Below the pieces are notes generated by a model. The model was not told the origin of the DNA. It ran no database searches and saw nothing but the letters and a program-made list of their open reading frames with translations. From the NCBI GenBank assembly GCA_008330645.1, contig VLTN01000040.1:124001-188000 (forward strand): DNA of 64,000 bases, read 5' to 3'. A program made the translations under genes and the position numbers. Shown piece after piece: positions 52,487 to 63,400 of the stretch. The DNA is from Cafeteria roenbergensis. Its lineage: Eukaryota > Sar > Bigyra > Bicosoecida > Cafeteriaceae. Within the stretch, counting starts at the first letter, position 1, and every line of letters starts with the position of its first letter.

Positions 52487-54357
52487 ATGGAGTGGCTGGG
52501 CGGGCTCGTCTCTCGCGCTCCGCTGCTGCTCGGGCTTGCCGGTGGGGCAGCGGTCATCGGCGGCGGCGTCTACGCGGCCCAACACATCCACGCCGACAGC
52601 AGCGCCTTGGCTTCTGAGGTGATGGGAGTCATTGCCAAGGAGCGCGCCCACCGAGCAAGGTGCGCACTGGCCGGTGTGCGGGCATGTGGTCGTCGCTTCC
52701 CGTGTGCCGAGAGGCAAGTGCCGCCGCTTCCGCGTGGGCGCTTGAGGCGACTGTGCCCCAAGCGTTTGCCCGCCCTGCCTCCCGCTCCGCAGCCTCTCAA
52801 AGCTCATGGACACCGCAGAGGCGCAGGCCGATGCCGCGGTGGCCATTCTCCTCGATGACCTCAGCCACGCGCTCTCCCAGCGCATCGATGTCGTGGCGAC
52901 TGTCGAGCAGCTCCGCGCGGCCGCCGCAAAGGCCGGCGCAGTCGGGGCATCGCCCGAGGCCGTAGCCGACGCGCAGCGGCAGGTCCGCATCCAGTGGGGC
53001 CGGCTGGTTCAGCAGTGTGAGTGCTTCCCCGCTCGCGCCGGGTCGATCCGAACCCCGGCTTCGCTGCGGCGCAGCGGTGGATTGCGAGGGCAGGAGCCCG
53101 CCCCAGTCCCACTGGCGTGTCTCGCTCTCTCTCCAGCCTGCCCCACCCCGCGCCTCGCGCCCTGTGCCCCGCGCCGTCCCTTCCCTCGCAGCCATGGTGC
53201 AGGTGGTGGCGGGCACGCTTCTCGCCGCCGTCGCCCCAGCCTCCGCCCGCCTCCTCCTCGCCGCCCGCGCTGCAGAGGAGGCGACTGCCCTGTCGGAGGC
53301 AGCCCGCGCCGGACCCGCTGCAGCCACTGCGGCTTGGAACGACGACCGACGCGCTGCGGTTTCGCACAGGGCCCTGCAGCTGATGCACCGGTGGACTGTG
53401 GGCGAAGCCCTTGGCAGAGCCATTGACGCCTCGTCCAGGGCCGTAACGACCGCAATGCTGGCCAGTGACGTATGGAAGGACCTGCTGCGCACGGACGCGC
53501 CCGCGTCCGGACAGGAGGAGGCAGCGAGGGCCCTTGTTCGGCTGTCTGACGTGGTGGAGCTGGTCAGCGCTGTGCTCGAGCAGCTGCTGGGAAGTGGCTC
53601 TGCTCCTGCAGGATCTCGAATCCCCGTGCTGTCGGCAATGCTTCCGACGGCGAGCGACGCAGCAACGCTGTTTGCCGCGGCTGCTGCGTCGTCGGCGGCA
53701 GATCCTGCCCGGCGGTCTTCGCTGCTTGCCTCGATGGCCGACGAGGAGGCGTCGCCCGCAGCAGCACCAGCAGCACCAGCATCAGCAGCACCAGCACCAG
53801 CACCAGCAGCCGCAGCCGAAGGCAAGTTTGCCGCATCAGGACCAGGTCTCGCTGCTGCAGCCCGCGAACCTCCCTCCCACCCCACCGACCACGGAAGCGC
53901 GCGGGCTTGCAGTGACGAGGAGGAGGCGGTCGCGAGGCGCATTTGCATGGTGGCGTGGGACGCGATGGACTCGCCCATGGGGTGCGCGGCTCTGCTTCCT
54001 GCCATCGGTGGAATAAAACGCCGAACTCGCCCTTCTCTTCGGGCCGCGTTGGACGAGGCAGCCGCCGACAGCGGCGCCAAGGGGGCCACTGCGGATCCTT
54101 CCGGAAGGGCCGGAATCGTCGCTCGCAAGCTGATCGCGCGGGTCGATGTGCTGGCGGCGCGCGGGACGGGGCGAGCGGCCGATGACGACTCGTCGGCGTT
54201 GCTGCTTGCGTTTGCGCGACGCGTGTTTGCGGAACTGAGCGGAGCGAGCGACGCTGCGCATGCCCGCGGCGCAGGCGGCCCGTGTGGAAGCGGGGGCGGT
54301 GCAGGGTCGGCAGCAGCGGGGCAAGCAGCAGTAGCCAAGCTGCTGGCCGGGCGGTGA
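52487..54357 (+). CDS. PEX3: PEX3-like peroxisomal membrane biogenesis protein (three exons)
   Basis: Candidate peroxin-3, the membrane docking factor for PEX19 that inserts peroxisomal membrane proteins. Exons 52487-52659, 52793-53016, 53192-54357, phases 2 and 1, donors GTGCGC and GTGAGT, 520 aa. The layout matches PEX3: a short N-terminus, one membrane span at residues about 10-30 (LLLGLAGGAAVIGGGVYAA), then a helical stretch SKLMDTAEAQADAAVAILL with IDVVATVEQLRAA, then QWGRLVQQSMVQVVAGTLLAAV where PEX3 has its W-x-x-L...F motif region. The C-terminal helix VWKDLLRTDAPAS...LVELVSAVLEQLL-like segment fits the family bundle. A Gln/Ala/Pro low-complexity insert (53755-53820) and Ala/Gly tails make it longer than the usual 370-450 aa. 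Sequence identity is low, so the call rests on topology and motif order; another tail- or signal-anchored protein is possible. Confidence 0.55.
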
Positions 54358-54576
54358 TGTCTCTTGGCCTGGCCTGCCCGCAAGCGGTCCCGAGAGCGGC
54401 GCTCTCCGGGCGCGCCCGCGTGGCTTTGGCTGGGTGTGCTCTTGGATGTATGCCAATGACCGCGTGCTGTAGCTAGCGCGCTCACGCGGGGGGCGGTGGC
54501 GAGAGTCGGCCTCGTGCGTGTGTTTGTTTGCAAGCTACACATTTCGCGAGGCCGGGTAGCCCAGGCCACGCAGGCG
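54358..54576. other. Convergent intergenic region
   Basis: 219 bp between the stops of the PEX3-like (+) and dynactin-like (-) genes, with a T/G-rich stretch near 54515-54535. Nothing else is recognised. Confidence 0.5.
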
Positions 54577-55397
54577 TCAGGCAAGGGCTGTCTCCCACGC
54601 AGCAGCCTTGGCCGATATGTCCTGGCACAATGACGCGTGGGCCAAAGCCACGCCGTCAACAGCCTCAGCCGACCTGCACGCGCAGCGCACTGCCGCGGCC
54701 GCCTTGGCAGCATTCTTTCCGCGCATGGCCGGGAGCAGCGCGGCGGCCGCTGCGGGGGTGGAAGAAAAGAAACATAAACCGCTCAAGGGACATCGTCATG
54801 GCGGGCCACATTTTGCGAATGGCGACGGCGGCGACAAAGCCGTTTGCGACGGGAGCTGGCCGCCGGGGGCGAGGCCAGGACGGATTGAATGAAGACTCCC
54901 TGCCCGCCCCCTCCCGCCCCCCAACAACCATCATCACACCCCCCAAAAGGGGTCTTGCCCCACCACAAAGTACCCGTGCGTGGACCTCGTCGCCGCGCCC
55001 TGCGTCCGGGACGGGCAGACTCACCTCGAATGGACTCGGTGTTCATCCTGGGCGCCAGCGCCTCGATCCGCTCCAGCTGGGCGGAAACTTCCTTCACCAG
55101 CGGGCGCGCCGCACACAGAAGCTCGGCTTGGGCGCGCGGGTGCCGGACAAGCACGGCAGTCCCAGAGCTTGCCCACTCGGGGGTTGACTGCGCGGCCTCC
55201 AGCGCTTCCAGCATTTCTGCGCCTCCCCCGACAGCCACGCCCCTCAGCCTCCTTTCCACTGCCTCGAGCCTGCCAATGAATGATGATTGTGCCCTCGCGC
55301 TGCGAGCGCCGATCCGGCGCTCGAGGGCCTTGACCCTGGCCGCGAGCGCCATCACTCTCTCGGCGGAGGCAACGGTGGCAGCGCAACGCTCCGCCAT
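54577..55397 (-). CDS. DCTN3: Dynactin subunit 3 (p24)-like protein (two exons)
   Basis: Small helical shoulder subunit of dynactin, the dynein cofactor. Exons 55397-55025 and 54749-54577 join at phase 1 (donor GTGAGT, acceptor preceded by a T/C-rich tract), giving 181 aa against about 186 in animals. The whole chain is predicted helix and coiled coil: ALAARVKALERRIGARSA at the N-terminus aligns with the p24 start (RVEELERWVYG), LVKEVSAQLERIEALAPRMN with the QVALLEQVNALVPMLD segment, and the exon 2 helix (ALAHASLCQDISAKAAAWETALA) with the C-terminal KQFVQWDELL helix. Because helical proteins converge easily I keep moderate confidence. It is head-to-head with the histidine kinase at 56040. Confidence 0.58.
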
Positions 55398-56039
55398 ATT
55401 GCCTCAGCCTGATCCGCCCGCAGTCGAGGGCTCGACAGTAGCGGCACCCCTGCCGTGTCGCGAGCTCGGGCGAGAGTGCGCGCCGGAGGCCGGCCCAGGC
55501 GCCGTGGCGTGGATCCCGTGCCGCCCGCGAGCGTCGGCTTGCTCTGCTTCGCCTGCTCCGGACGTGTGCTCAGGCTTGCAGGGCTGAGCTGCTCGCTGCG
55601 CCAATGCGCACGACTCGGTGCTCACGTCGGCAGACCCGGAAATTGCACTGATGCGCTGCGTGGAAGCGATCTGCGAGGGGGAGTTCGCCAGGGCTGACAC
55701 CTGATCGGGAATCAGCACTCCATCGCAAGCGGGACGGGCCCCACTGCTCAGTGGAGGGGGCGTGCAAAGGCGAGTGGCTGCGAAGCGGAGAAGCGCTGCT
55801 AGTTTGTCGCGCTCTCGCTTGCCAATGACTGCATGCGACTGGGGAGCTGAATTGCGCGAGGCGTCGCACGCAACGACGTGACCTGCATGCAGAGGCGCCA
55901 GGCACGGCCGAGCAGTCGCCCGTTCGCTGGTCCTGGCCAGTGTCACAAGCAGCAGGCAGGCGTGGGCCGAGCGGCAGGCGCGCGCCTGCGGCGCTGCCTC
56001 GCGCCTGGGCGCCAGCGCTGGGGCTGAAGCGGCCTTAAG
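55398..56039. promoter_or_regulatory. Divergent intergenic region, dynactin-like / histidine kinase 1
   Basis: 642 bp between start codons on opposite strands. No RNA gene, repeat or named element is seen; it should contain both promoters. Confidence 0.4.
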
Positions 56040-59000
56040 ATGGCCAATGGGGGCGGGGAAGCCTGGCCGCAGGTGGTGATCACCACGAACACGCCAACGA
56101 GCCACAAAGCGCCGCGGCTTTGGAGGGCCAGGGACATCTGCTTTGTGGCCCTGGTTGTGGCCCTCGCGGTGATGAGTGCTGCGCTGCCCACGGCCAACCC
56201 GGACTCGTACTTCGTGCAGGCGGCCGGCCTTCCGGTCGAACTCGCGAACTGGCTCGACTCAGCTCCCGCAGAGGCGGGAGGCGGCACCCACTGGGCTGTC
56301 AGGAGGGCCTGGGCGCTCGGGAACATGGACGCGTTTGCGGCGGCGGCGGCATCGTGCACCCAGCTCTTTACCATCATGATCGCGGGCGCGGCGATGCCGA
56401 GCATGGGTGAAAGCGTCAGAGGCCGGTGAGCTGACACTTGCGTCACAGCCGCGTGAGCCCGACGTGACCGGCTGCGCAGCTTCGACCGGCGCTCGCTTGC
56501 TCTCCGAACGCGATGTTTGCTTGCCTGCCATCCGCAGCTTTTTCGTCTTCTCGGGTGGCGCGCTAGCCACGTTTTTGCTCTTTAGGCAGATCAGCGGGGG
56601 CGGGACGACTGCGCTCGTGTCCCAGCTCACGACTGACGGCGCGTGCAGGTACGCGCTGGTGTCGGGCCCGTCGCTCTCGCATTGGAGCACATCGACTCTC
56701 GTGACAGCGTGGTACGTGGCAAGCTCCATTTCGAGCGCCATCGCACGAGACGCCCCTGGCGGGGAGAACGCCTGCCGCCGCGTGTCGCTTGTTCTCTTGG
56801 GCACGTTCGGCGTCTGGGCAACGCTCCCCGCGCTCGCCGCGTACGACTTTCGGCTTCAGCCATGGGCGCAGCCGCTGCTCGTGACTCTCATGTGGGCGGC
56901 CGGCCTGGCAACGCTGCTCGGGGCGCCTGTGGCGCTTTTGGCGTGCTCATCGCGCGGGGAGCGGAGGCTTTGCGCCCGCGGACTGGTGATGGCTGCCACG
57001 AGCAACTGGGGAGACATGAAGCACTGCGCCCGGCTTGTGGTGGCTGTGGTGTTTCTTGCTGGTCTGTCAACTCCATACTGGGCCTCGTGGCAATGGGCGC
57101 CAGCCCCGGAGGCCTGCCTGCCATGGGCAACTGCGAGGTGGTCTGTCAGCGGCGACCCAATACCGCCACAGCCGCAGGGCCTGCGCCATCCTTTTGCCCT
57201 GGACCCGTCAGTCCCGTCGCACGTCGAGTCAGTGATAGGAGGGGCCACCGCTAACACGTCTCTCGCTCTGTCGGCGCTCTGCATGGTGTTCATCTCTGCA
57301 ACGGGGCTCCTGGTGGACGCGTCCGAGGAAATTGCGGATCGTCGACGCGAGGTCTCAAATGCCGCAGCCGCGTCGCTGGGTCAAGCCATCGCGTACGTGT
57401 CTCACGAGGCCAGGGGCCCTCTGAACGCGGCGGTCCTCAGCCTTGCCCTGCTGGAAGACGAACACGACCAGACTGCAAACGACGCGCTGTATGAGGAGCT
57501 CAGCGTTGCGATCCACGCTGCACGCAGGCACTTGGATGACCTGCTCCTGTGGGAACGGGCCGGCAGCCCTTTGCCTTCCACAGCAGCAGCAGGTGTCGAG
57601 CACGCTGCTTCCGGCAATTGCGGCCAGTGGTCGATGCTCGAGGCCACGGTGATTGGCGCAATGCAGCGCGACTTTTCCTCCCTTTGCGAGCGGAACGGAA
57701 TCGATCTGCAGCTAGAAACAGTTCTAGTTGGAAGTCTGCCAGACGGAAGCAAGCGCGGCTCCAGTCGGAGCTTGGCGCTGTTCACCTCGCGTGAGGGAGA
57801 GCCGCGGCCGCTTCGACGGCAAAGCTCCAGACTCTCTGGATCGAAAGCGGTCGCGCCGTCGCCTGGAGTGGAGTCTTCGGACCAGCCCATCGCTGTGGTC
57901 TCCAGCTCGTCGCTTCCGACCACCGAGAGCGGCAAGGCGCGTGCGAGTGGCGGCGCTCTTGGTCCTGAACGAGCGCGCGGGAGCCTGGCCACGTCAGACA
58001 GCGAGGCCCAAAACGGGCCCTCGGAGCACCGTCCAGACTTCGCATCTGCCCAGCTCGAAGGCAAGCCCCGCAGAGCCGGAGCGACGGCGTCGGCCAGGCC
58101 CGCGCTCAAGTTCCCCAGCCCTTCAGCCGAGCCACTCCCTCCCGCCACGGCCAGCCCCACCAGTCACGCCTCTGCGTCGGTCGTAACGGCAGTCACCTCT
58201 GGCATCAATGGAGCTGTGACCATCAGCGACGTCGGGGCTCCAGTGCTGGCTCGCAAGCCGAGCCGCGCCAGCCTTCCTGGCCTGCCGTACCTTCAGCGAA
58301 GCCGCTCCATGGAAGGGATCGAAGTGTACACCGACTGCTGGAGACTCCGCGGGGTGTGCGGCAACGGTGTCTCCAACGCCGTCAAGCACGCACGGGTGGA
58401 AGGGGCAAGGCCTCGCGTCACGGTGCGAATCACTTTGGACGTGACACCCAGCGCAATCACAAAGCACCAGGCGCCAGCATACTCGCCCCGTCGGCTGTCC
58501 AGGACCCGCGGGGATGACTCGGCTCGCTCACAGGGCCTGTCAGCTGGAGATGGCCCCGCGGGCAAAGACGGAAATTCTAGCTCGCGGTCTGTTGGCGCTA
58601 CGTCGTGGCTTCAAAGCGCGGCCCCCACTTTTGCAAGGTCACACCGCACAGCCCCAGCGCGCGCCATCTTGCGCATCGAAGTCGCCGACAACGGCGCCGG
58701 CATCCCCCAGGAGCTCCTCGAGTCCGGCAAGCTCTTCCAGCCCTTCGCCCGGCTCAGGCAGGGCGACGACTCCCTCCGCATGGCCTCGAGCGGGCTGGGG
58801 CTGGCCATCGTGCGCTCCATCGTGGTGGGCCGCCTCCGAGGCACAGTGGGATTGCGAAGCAGGGAGAATTTTGGCACCGTCCTCTTTGCCAACGTCCCCG
58901 TCTGGTGCCGCAGGCGCACGCGTGAGTTCGACAGGTCAGCAGGAACCAACGCAGGCAGCGACGACGGCGATCGAACAGTGCTGCTGTCGGGGGTGGACTC

Positions 59001-60132
59001 CAGCACGGTGCCATTCTGGGGCTTCGCTTCTGGGACGTCGCGCATGTCTTCAGGCAACATCAGTGCGCTGGCGTCATCCAGGGACCGCGCGACCAGCCAG
59101 CGCCTGCCCTCGAGCCAGCGGCATGCCCAGACGACCGCTGCGTTCAGGTCTGTCGTTGGCGCCGCGTCCCAGCCAAGTCGCAGCTTCCCCGCGGACAGCG
59201 TCGGCATGTCGACCGCAGCCACACTCGATTCGGGCTTGCAGCGACAGCCCTCAACTTCCAAGGAGCTTGCCCCACTTGAGGCTTCCCCGGATGACACCGC
59301 TGCGCCTCGCCCCAAGGCCAAGTGGTCGCGCTCCACGCCGCAGACGGGACTGCCGCTCGGCAGCAGTTCGTCTGGCCAAGCGCGCCCAGGACCGCACGAA
59401 CCCACGATGTTGCACGGCATTCTGAAGGACAGTTCGCGCAGCAGGGACGACCGCGGAGCGCGGAGGCAGCAGCGGCGCAAGATTCGGGCCGAGTCGGGCG
59501 CCGGCGTCTTGTCGAAGCACCATCGCCTGCCCGCTGCGTGCCATGGAACGCTGGCGTATGTGATTGACGACGAGCGCGTGAACCGTACACTTCTTGCCGC
59601 CTTGCTTCGCCGCTGGGGTCTCGTGGTGCGGGAGTTTTCCGACGGTGCCCAAGCGGTCGCTGCATTGCGGGCCGCTCTCTTTGCAAGGGCTGCCTCGCTC
59701 AGGGGGGTGCTGTCCGGACGCCGTCCGCCAGACGCGCCTCCATCGCCCGGGCAGGCGCAGCCGCCGAGCTCGACTCAATGGGCTGGCTCGCGCGCGGCAC
59801 CAGCGGGGGCGTCGTCAACTTCCGCGTCGCCCGCAGCAGAGGACGGGCTGCCGGCGTTCATGACTCTCGACGTCGAAATGCCAGTGCTCGATGGCCGGGG
59901 CGTGCTGCGCGCGATGAAAGGCATGGACTGGGCAGCATCAGGCACGAAGCCACCGCCAGTGGTGGTTGTGACCGGAAATGCCAGGCAGCACGACAATCGG
60001 GAGCTCACGTCGCTTGGCGCGCAGCGTGTGCTGACCAAGCCGGTGGACCCGAAGGTGCTCGCATCCTTCTTGTCGCGTGCCTTGAGCAGGCCGGGAGTGG
60101 CCGCGCCCGGCGCGGGAGGCCCGGCGACGTGA
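56040..60132 (+). CDS. Membrane hybrid histidine kinase 1 (two exons)
   Basis: His-Asp phosphorelay receptor, 1,339 aa. Exon 1 56040-56406 and exon 2 56480-60132, phase 1; the 73-bp intron has a GTGAAA donor and a CGCAG acceptor and is the shortest in the window. About six or seven hydrophobic segments occupy residues 30-410 (ICFVALVVALAVMSAALP, FFVFSGGALATFLLF, LLVTLMWAAGLATLLG), with no recognised extracellular ligand domain. HisKA: AIAYVSHEARGPLN, phosphoacceptor H430. A long Ser/Arg/Pro-rich insert splits the dimerisation helix from the HATPase domain: N box LRGVCGNGVSNAVKHA, G1 DNGAGIP, F box LFQPFARL, G2 SGLGLAIVRS. Receiver: acidic pair DDE, phosphoacceptor D1253 in MTLDVEMPVLDG, then VVVTGNA and LTKPVD. 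A second low-complexity insert lies inside the receiver before the aspartate. Ligand unknown. Confidence 0.88.
58686..58828 (+). repeat. 143-bp block identical to 62691-62833 (HATPase region of both kinases)
   Basis: Every base of this block matches the paralog at a constant offset of 4,005, from the G1 box through the G2 box, whereas sequence on either side differs at many positions, including silent ones. Best explained by recent gene conversion. Confidence 0.93.
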
Positions 60133-60461
60133 CTGTTGTGCTCGCGCTGCCGCGGACAAGTGAACCAAAGCCGCGGCATTGCATTGGCTGACACTGCCAG
60201 CTCTGGCGGCCACGAGACCCGGCTTGCCGCCCCCGCCCCTCGGCGCCCGGGCACTCTTGCGCTCGCCAGCTAGGCCTGCTCCACACGAGGCACGCTGAAA
60301 AGTGTGCGCACCCTCGCCGGCCCGCCAGCAAGGACGAGCGCCCCGCGAGGCGGTCGGTTGCGTTCTTTGCCGATTCGTCGCGGCGACGAGGTCGGCTGAC
60401 TGACACACGAGGCCCTCGCAGCTCGACCCGGGCGGCCTTTGCCGCCTCCCGGCCGCCCATC
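60133..60461. promoter_or_regulatory. Intergenic region between the tandem histidine kinases
   Basis: 329 bp holding the 3' end of kinase 1 and the upstream region of kinase 2. It does not resemble the region upstream of kinase 1 by eye, and no gene is recognised. Confidence 0.4.
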
Positions 60462-63400
60462 ATGCCAGGTCTGGTGCTCGTCCCAGACTCGTGGCCGAGG
60501 TCTGTTGCAGAGTCCCACCAGGCGGCTGCGCGCAAGCGAGGCTGCGGCGTCACCCGTCGGGCAGTTGCGATGGCCATTGCTCTCGCCGGCTTCGCCGTGG
60601 CGACCAGGGCGTGGCAGGCCAGTTCTGGCTCCTGGTACTTCGCTGTCGACATGGACCCCACAAACGCTGCCCTGCTCTGGTTCCAAGGCGCCTGGTTTGG
60701 CAGCAACTCGTCGCTTGCGGACAGGGCGTTTGTTGCCGACTGGGACGTTGCCGCGCGCACGCCGCGCGCAGCAGTGTCGTACGCAACAGTGGCGTGGGTG
60801 GCGCAGGTCATGACAGTGTGCCTTAGTCTGGCGGCGTGGCAAACCCTGGGGCCGCGGAGTCGCTCCCGGTGAGGCCACCCACGTGCGAGCGCGCGCGGCC
60901 TGGCGGCTCGCCTTGCGCGCCCACCGAAACGCCCGTCGTTCCATCAATCCCCCCCCCCCCCCCCGTTCTTCAATCCCCTTCCCTTCGTCGCCCTCCGACG
61001 CCTTCGCGTGCAGGGTCTTCCCCTTCGCTGGATTGCTGGTTGGCAACCTGATTCTGCTCCAGCCCGCGGACTCAGGCACGCGCCTGCTGGTTCGAGTGCC
61101 CTCGGAGGACGGCACGTCGTGCCGCACGGCGATGATGACTTTGTCCGGCCAGGTGGCATGGGCGCTTGCGATTTCGGCGGAGCTGGTGTTCGTGTCGTCG
61201 GCCATTTCGGAACGGCTCAAGCGCCTGGGCAACGAGGGGGCAGCGGTGTGGAGCGACAGCTCCGCGGGAGTCATCGCCTGCGTGTTCGCAGGCCTCGTCG
61301 TGCAGCTGCTCATCACCTTCCCGCTCCAGAGCGGCCCGGCTGTGCTCAAAGTGTCATGGACCCTCATGGGGACACTTGCAGTCGCCATCGCTTGCTGGCT
61401 CGCGTTCGTGCACGGCTACCGCTTCCGCTGTCACCGGCAAGCGGCGTGCTGCCGCGGGCTGTGCGCTCTCGCCTGCCGTGGCTCCTGGAGCCTCGCGTCG
61501 GCCGTTCCGGTGGCGCATGCCCTGCTGCTAGGCTTCTCCCTCTTCATCCCGTTTCAGGCAATGGTCACCCTTGCCCCGGGGGAGCGCTGTCCCGCCTGGA
61601 TGAGCAGGCTGCAGCAGACTGGAGCAAGCTCCAGCTTTCCGGGCGCCCCACCCAGCGGCGTGCACCACCCGTTTGGGCTCGATGCATTCAACCCGGGGCA
61701 TCGGCGGATCGTCTTGGACGAGATGATGGCCAACTTCCGCACAGCCGGCATCTCCTCGCTGCTCACCGTGATGCTGTCCGCCGCCATCGTGCTCGACGTC
61801 TCGGTGGAGGTGGCCAATCGTCGGCGGGAAGTGGCGACGACTGCGGCTGCAACGCTTGGGCGCGCAATCGCCTATGTGTCGCACGAGGCCCGAGGCCCGC
61901 TCAATGCTGCTGCGCTCAGCCTGGCCCTTCTGGAGGACGGGACCCCCAAGGCAGGAAGCCAGCCGACCAGCGCCCGGATGGAGGAGGACGCGGCACTCCT
62001 AGATGACCTCGGGGAAGCCATTGTCGCGACGAGGCGCCACTTGGACGACCTGGTGCTCTGGGAGGCAGCCGGCTCACATCGAGTGGCTACCCAGCACAGC
62101 TCCGCTGGAGCTGTGGGCCCCATGCCAGCCACGCCCGGTGGCGTTGGCTGCTCCCAGGCGTGGTTCTCCCCCGCAAGAGTGCTGTCGCACGTCGTGCAGC
62201 GCAGCGTCGGCCTCGTGTGCAGGCAGCAGGGAATCCGGCTCGTGCTGCCGACCCGCACCCCAATGCTGCCCGAGCCGCGCCAGTGGCGGCGGGACTCGCA
62301 CTCCCTGAGCCATCAGGCGGCCGCAGCAGCTGACCAGTCGGCGGGGTTCGACGACACCAGCGTGGCTCCGCCCTCCACCGCCGCGCCGCCCTTCGACTCC
62401 GGCGGCACCTCGCAGTCCAGACTGCCCGCAGACGTGGAGGTGTTCACGGACATGGAGAGACTGGTCGGGCTCTGCAACAACGCCATCTCCAACTCCATGA
62501 AGCACTGCCCATCGGACGGCACTGGCACAATCCAGCTGTTCGCAGCAGTGATGCCTGGGCGGCTGCCGGGGCACCCCGACCCGCTCCTCGCGCCGCCCGA
62601 CACCCCGAGGCGCGCCTCGAGTGCCTCGGGACGCGGCCGTCGTGGCCAGCCAGCCGCGTGGCAGCAGGGGGTGCTGACCATCGAGGTCCGCGACAACGGC
62701 GCCGGCATCCCCCAGGAGCTCCTCGAGTCCGGCAAGCTCTTCCAGCCCTTCGCCCGGCTCAGGCAGGGCGACGACTCCCTCCGCATGGCCTCGAGCGGGC
62801 TGGGGCTGGCCATCGTGCGCTCCATCGTGGTGGACTACCTGGGCGGCGTCGTGGGTCTGAGCAGCCGGCAGGGGGAGGGGACGGTGCTGTTCGCGAGGGT
62901 GCCCGTCTGGTGGCGCGACGCATTCAGTCCTCCCGCCATGCTCAGTGGTGAGCTCTGGCGCGAAGGCGCTGAAGCGCCCAGGAAGACCCACGTGCTGCAG
63001 AAGAAGCTGACAGCGCCCGCGGCGCTTGGGGACCCCAGCGGCGCTGATGCGGGCCGCGCTCCCGCCCTTGGGTTCGGCGCCCCTTGGCCCAGCCAAGGCA
63101 AAGGCAGCGTGCCCCGCGCGCGTGCTGCCCCCGCGGTCCAGCGGCTCGATTCCCCGAAGCCGCTGCACGCGCTGGCGAAGTCGGCTTCTCCCACCGCTGG
63201 TCCGGGAGCAAGGGTGCGGCCGCTTGGATCGGTGTCAGACCTGCAGTCCACCACCGTAAGCACCGTATCCGCGGCCGGGATGGTTCTCCGGTCCAGCGGC
63301 TCTGGTGCGCCAGGCGAGCACGCCCGTTGCTCCGCGCAAGACAGCAGCCGGCGCGCTGGAGCCCGTGGCAGCCGCGTGCAAGGCCCTGCGGCGGTGCGTT

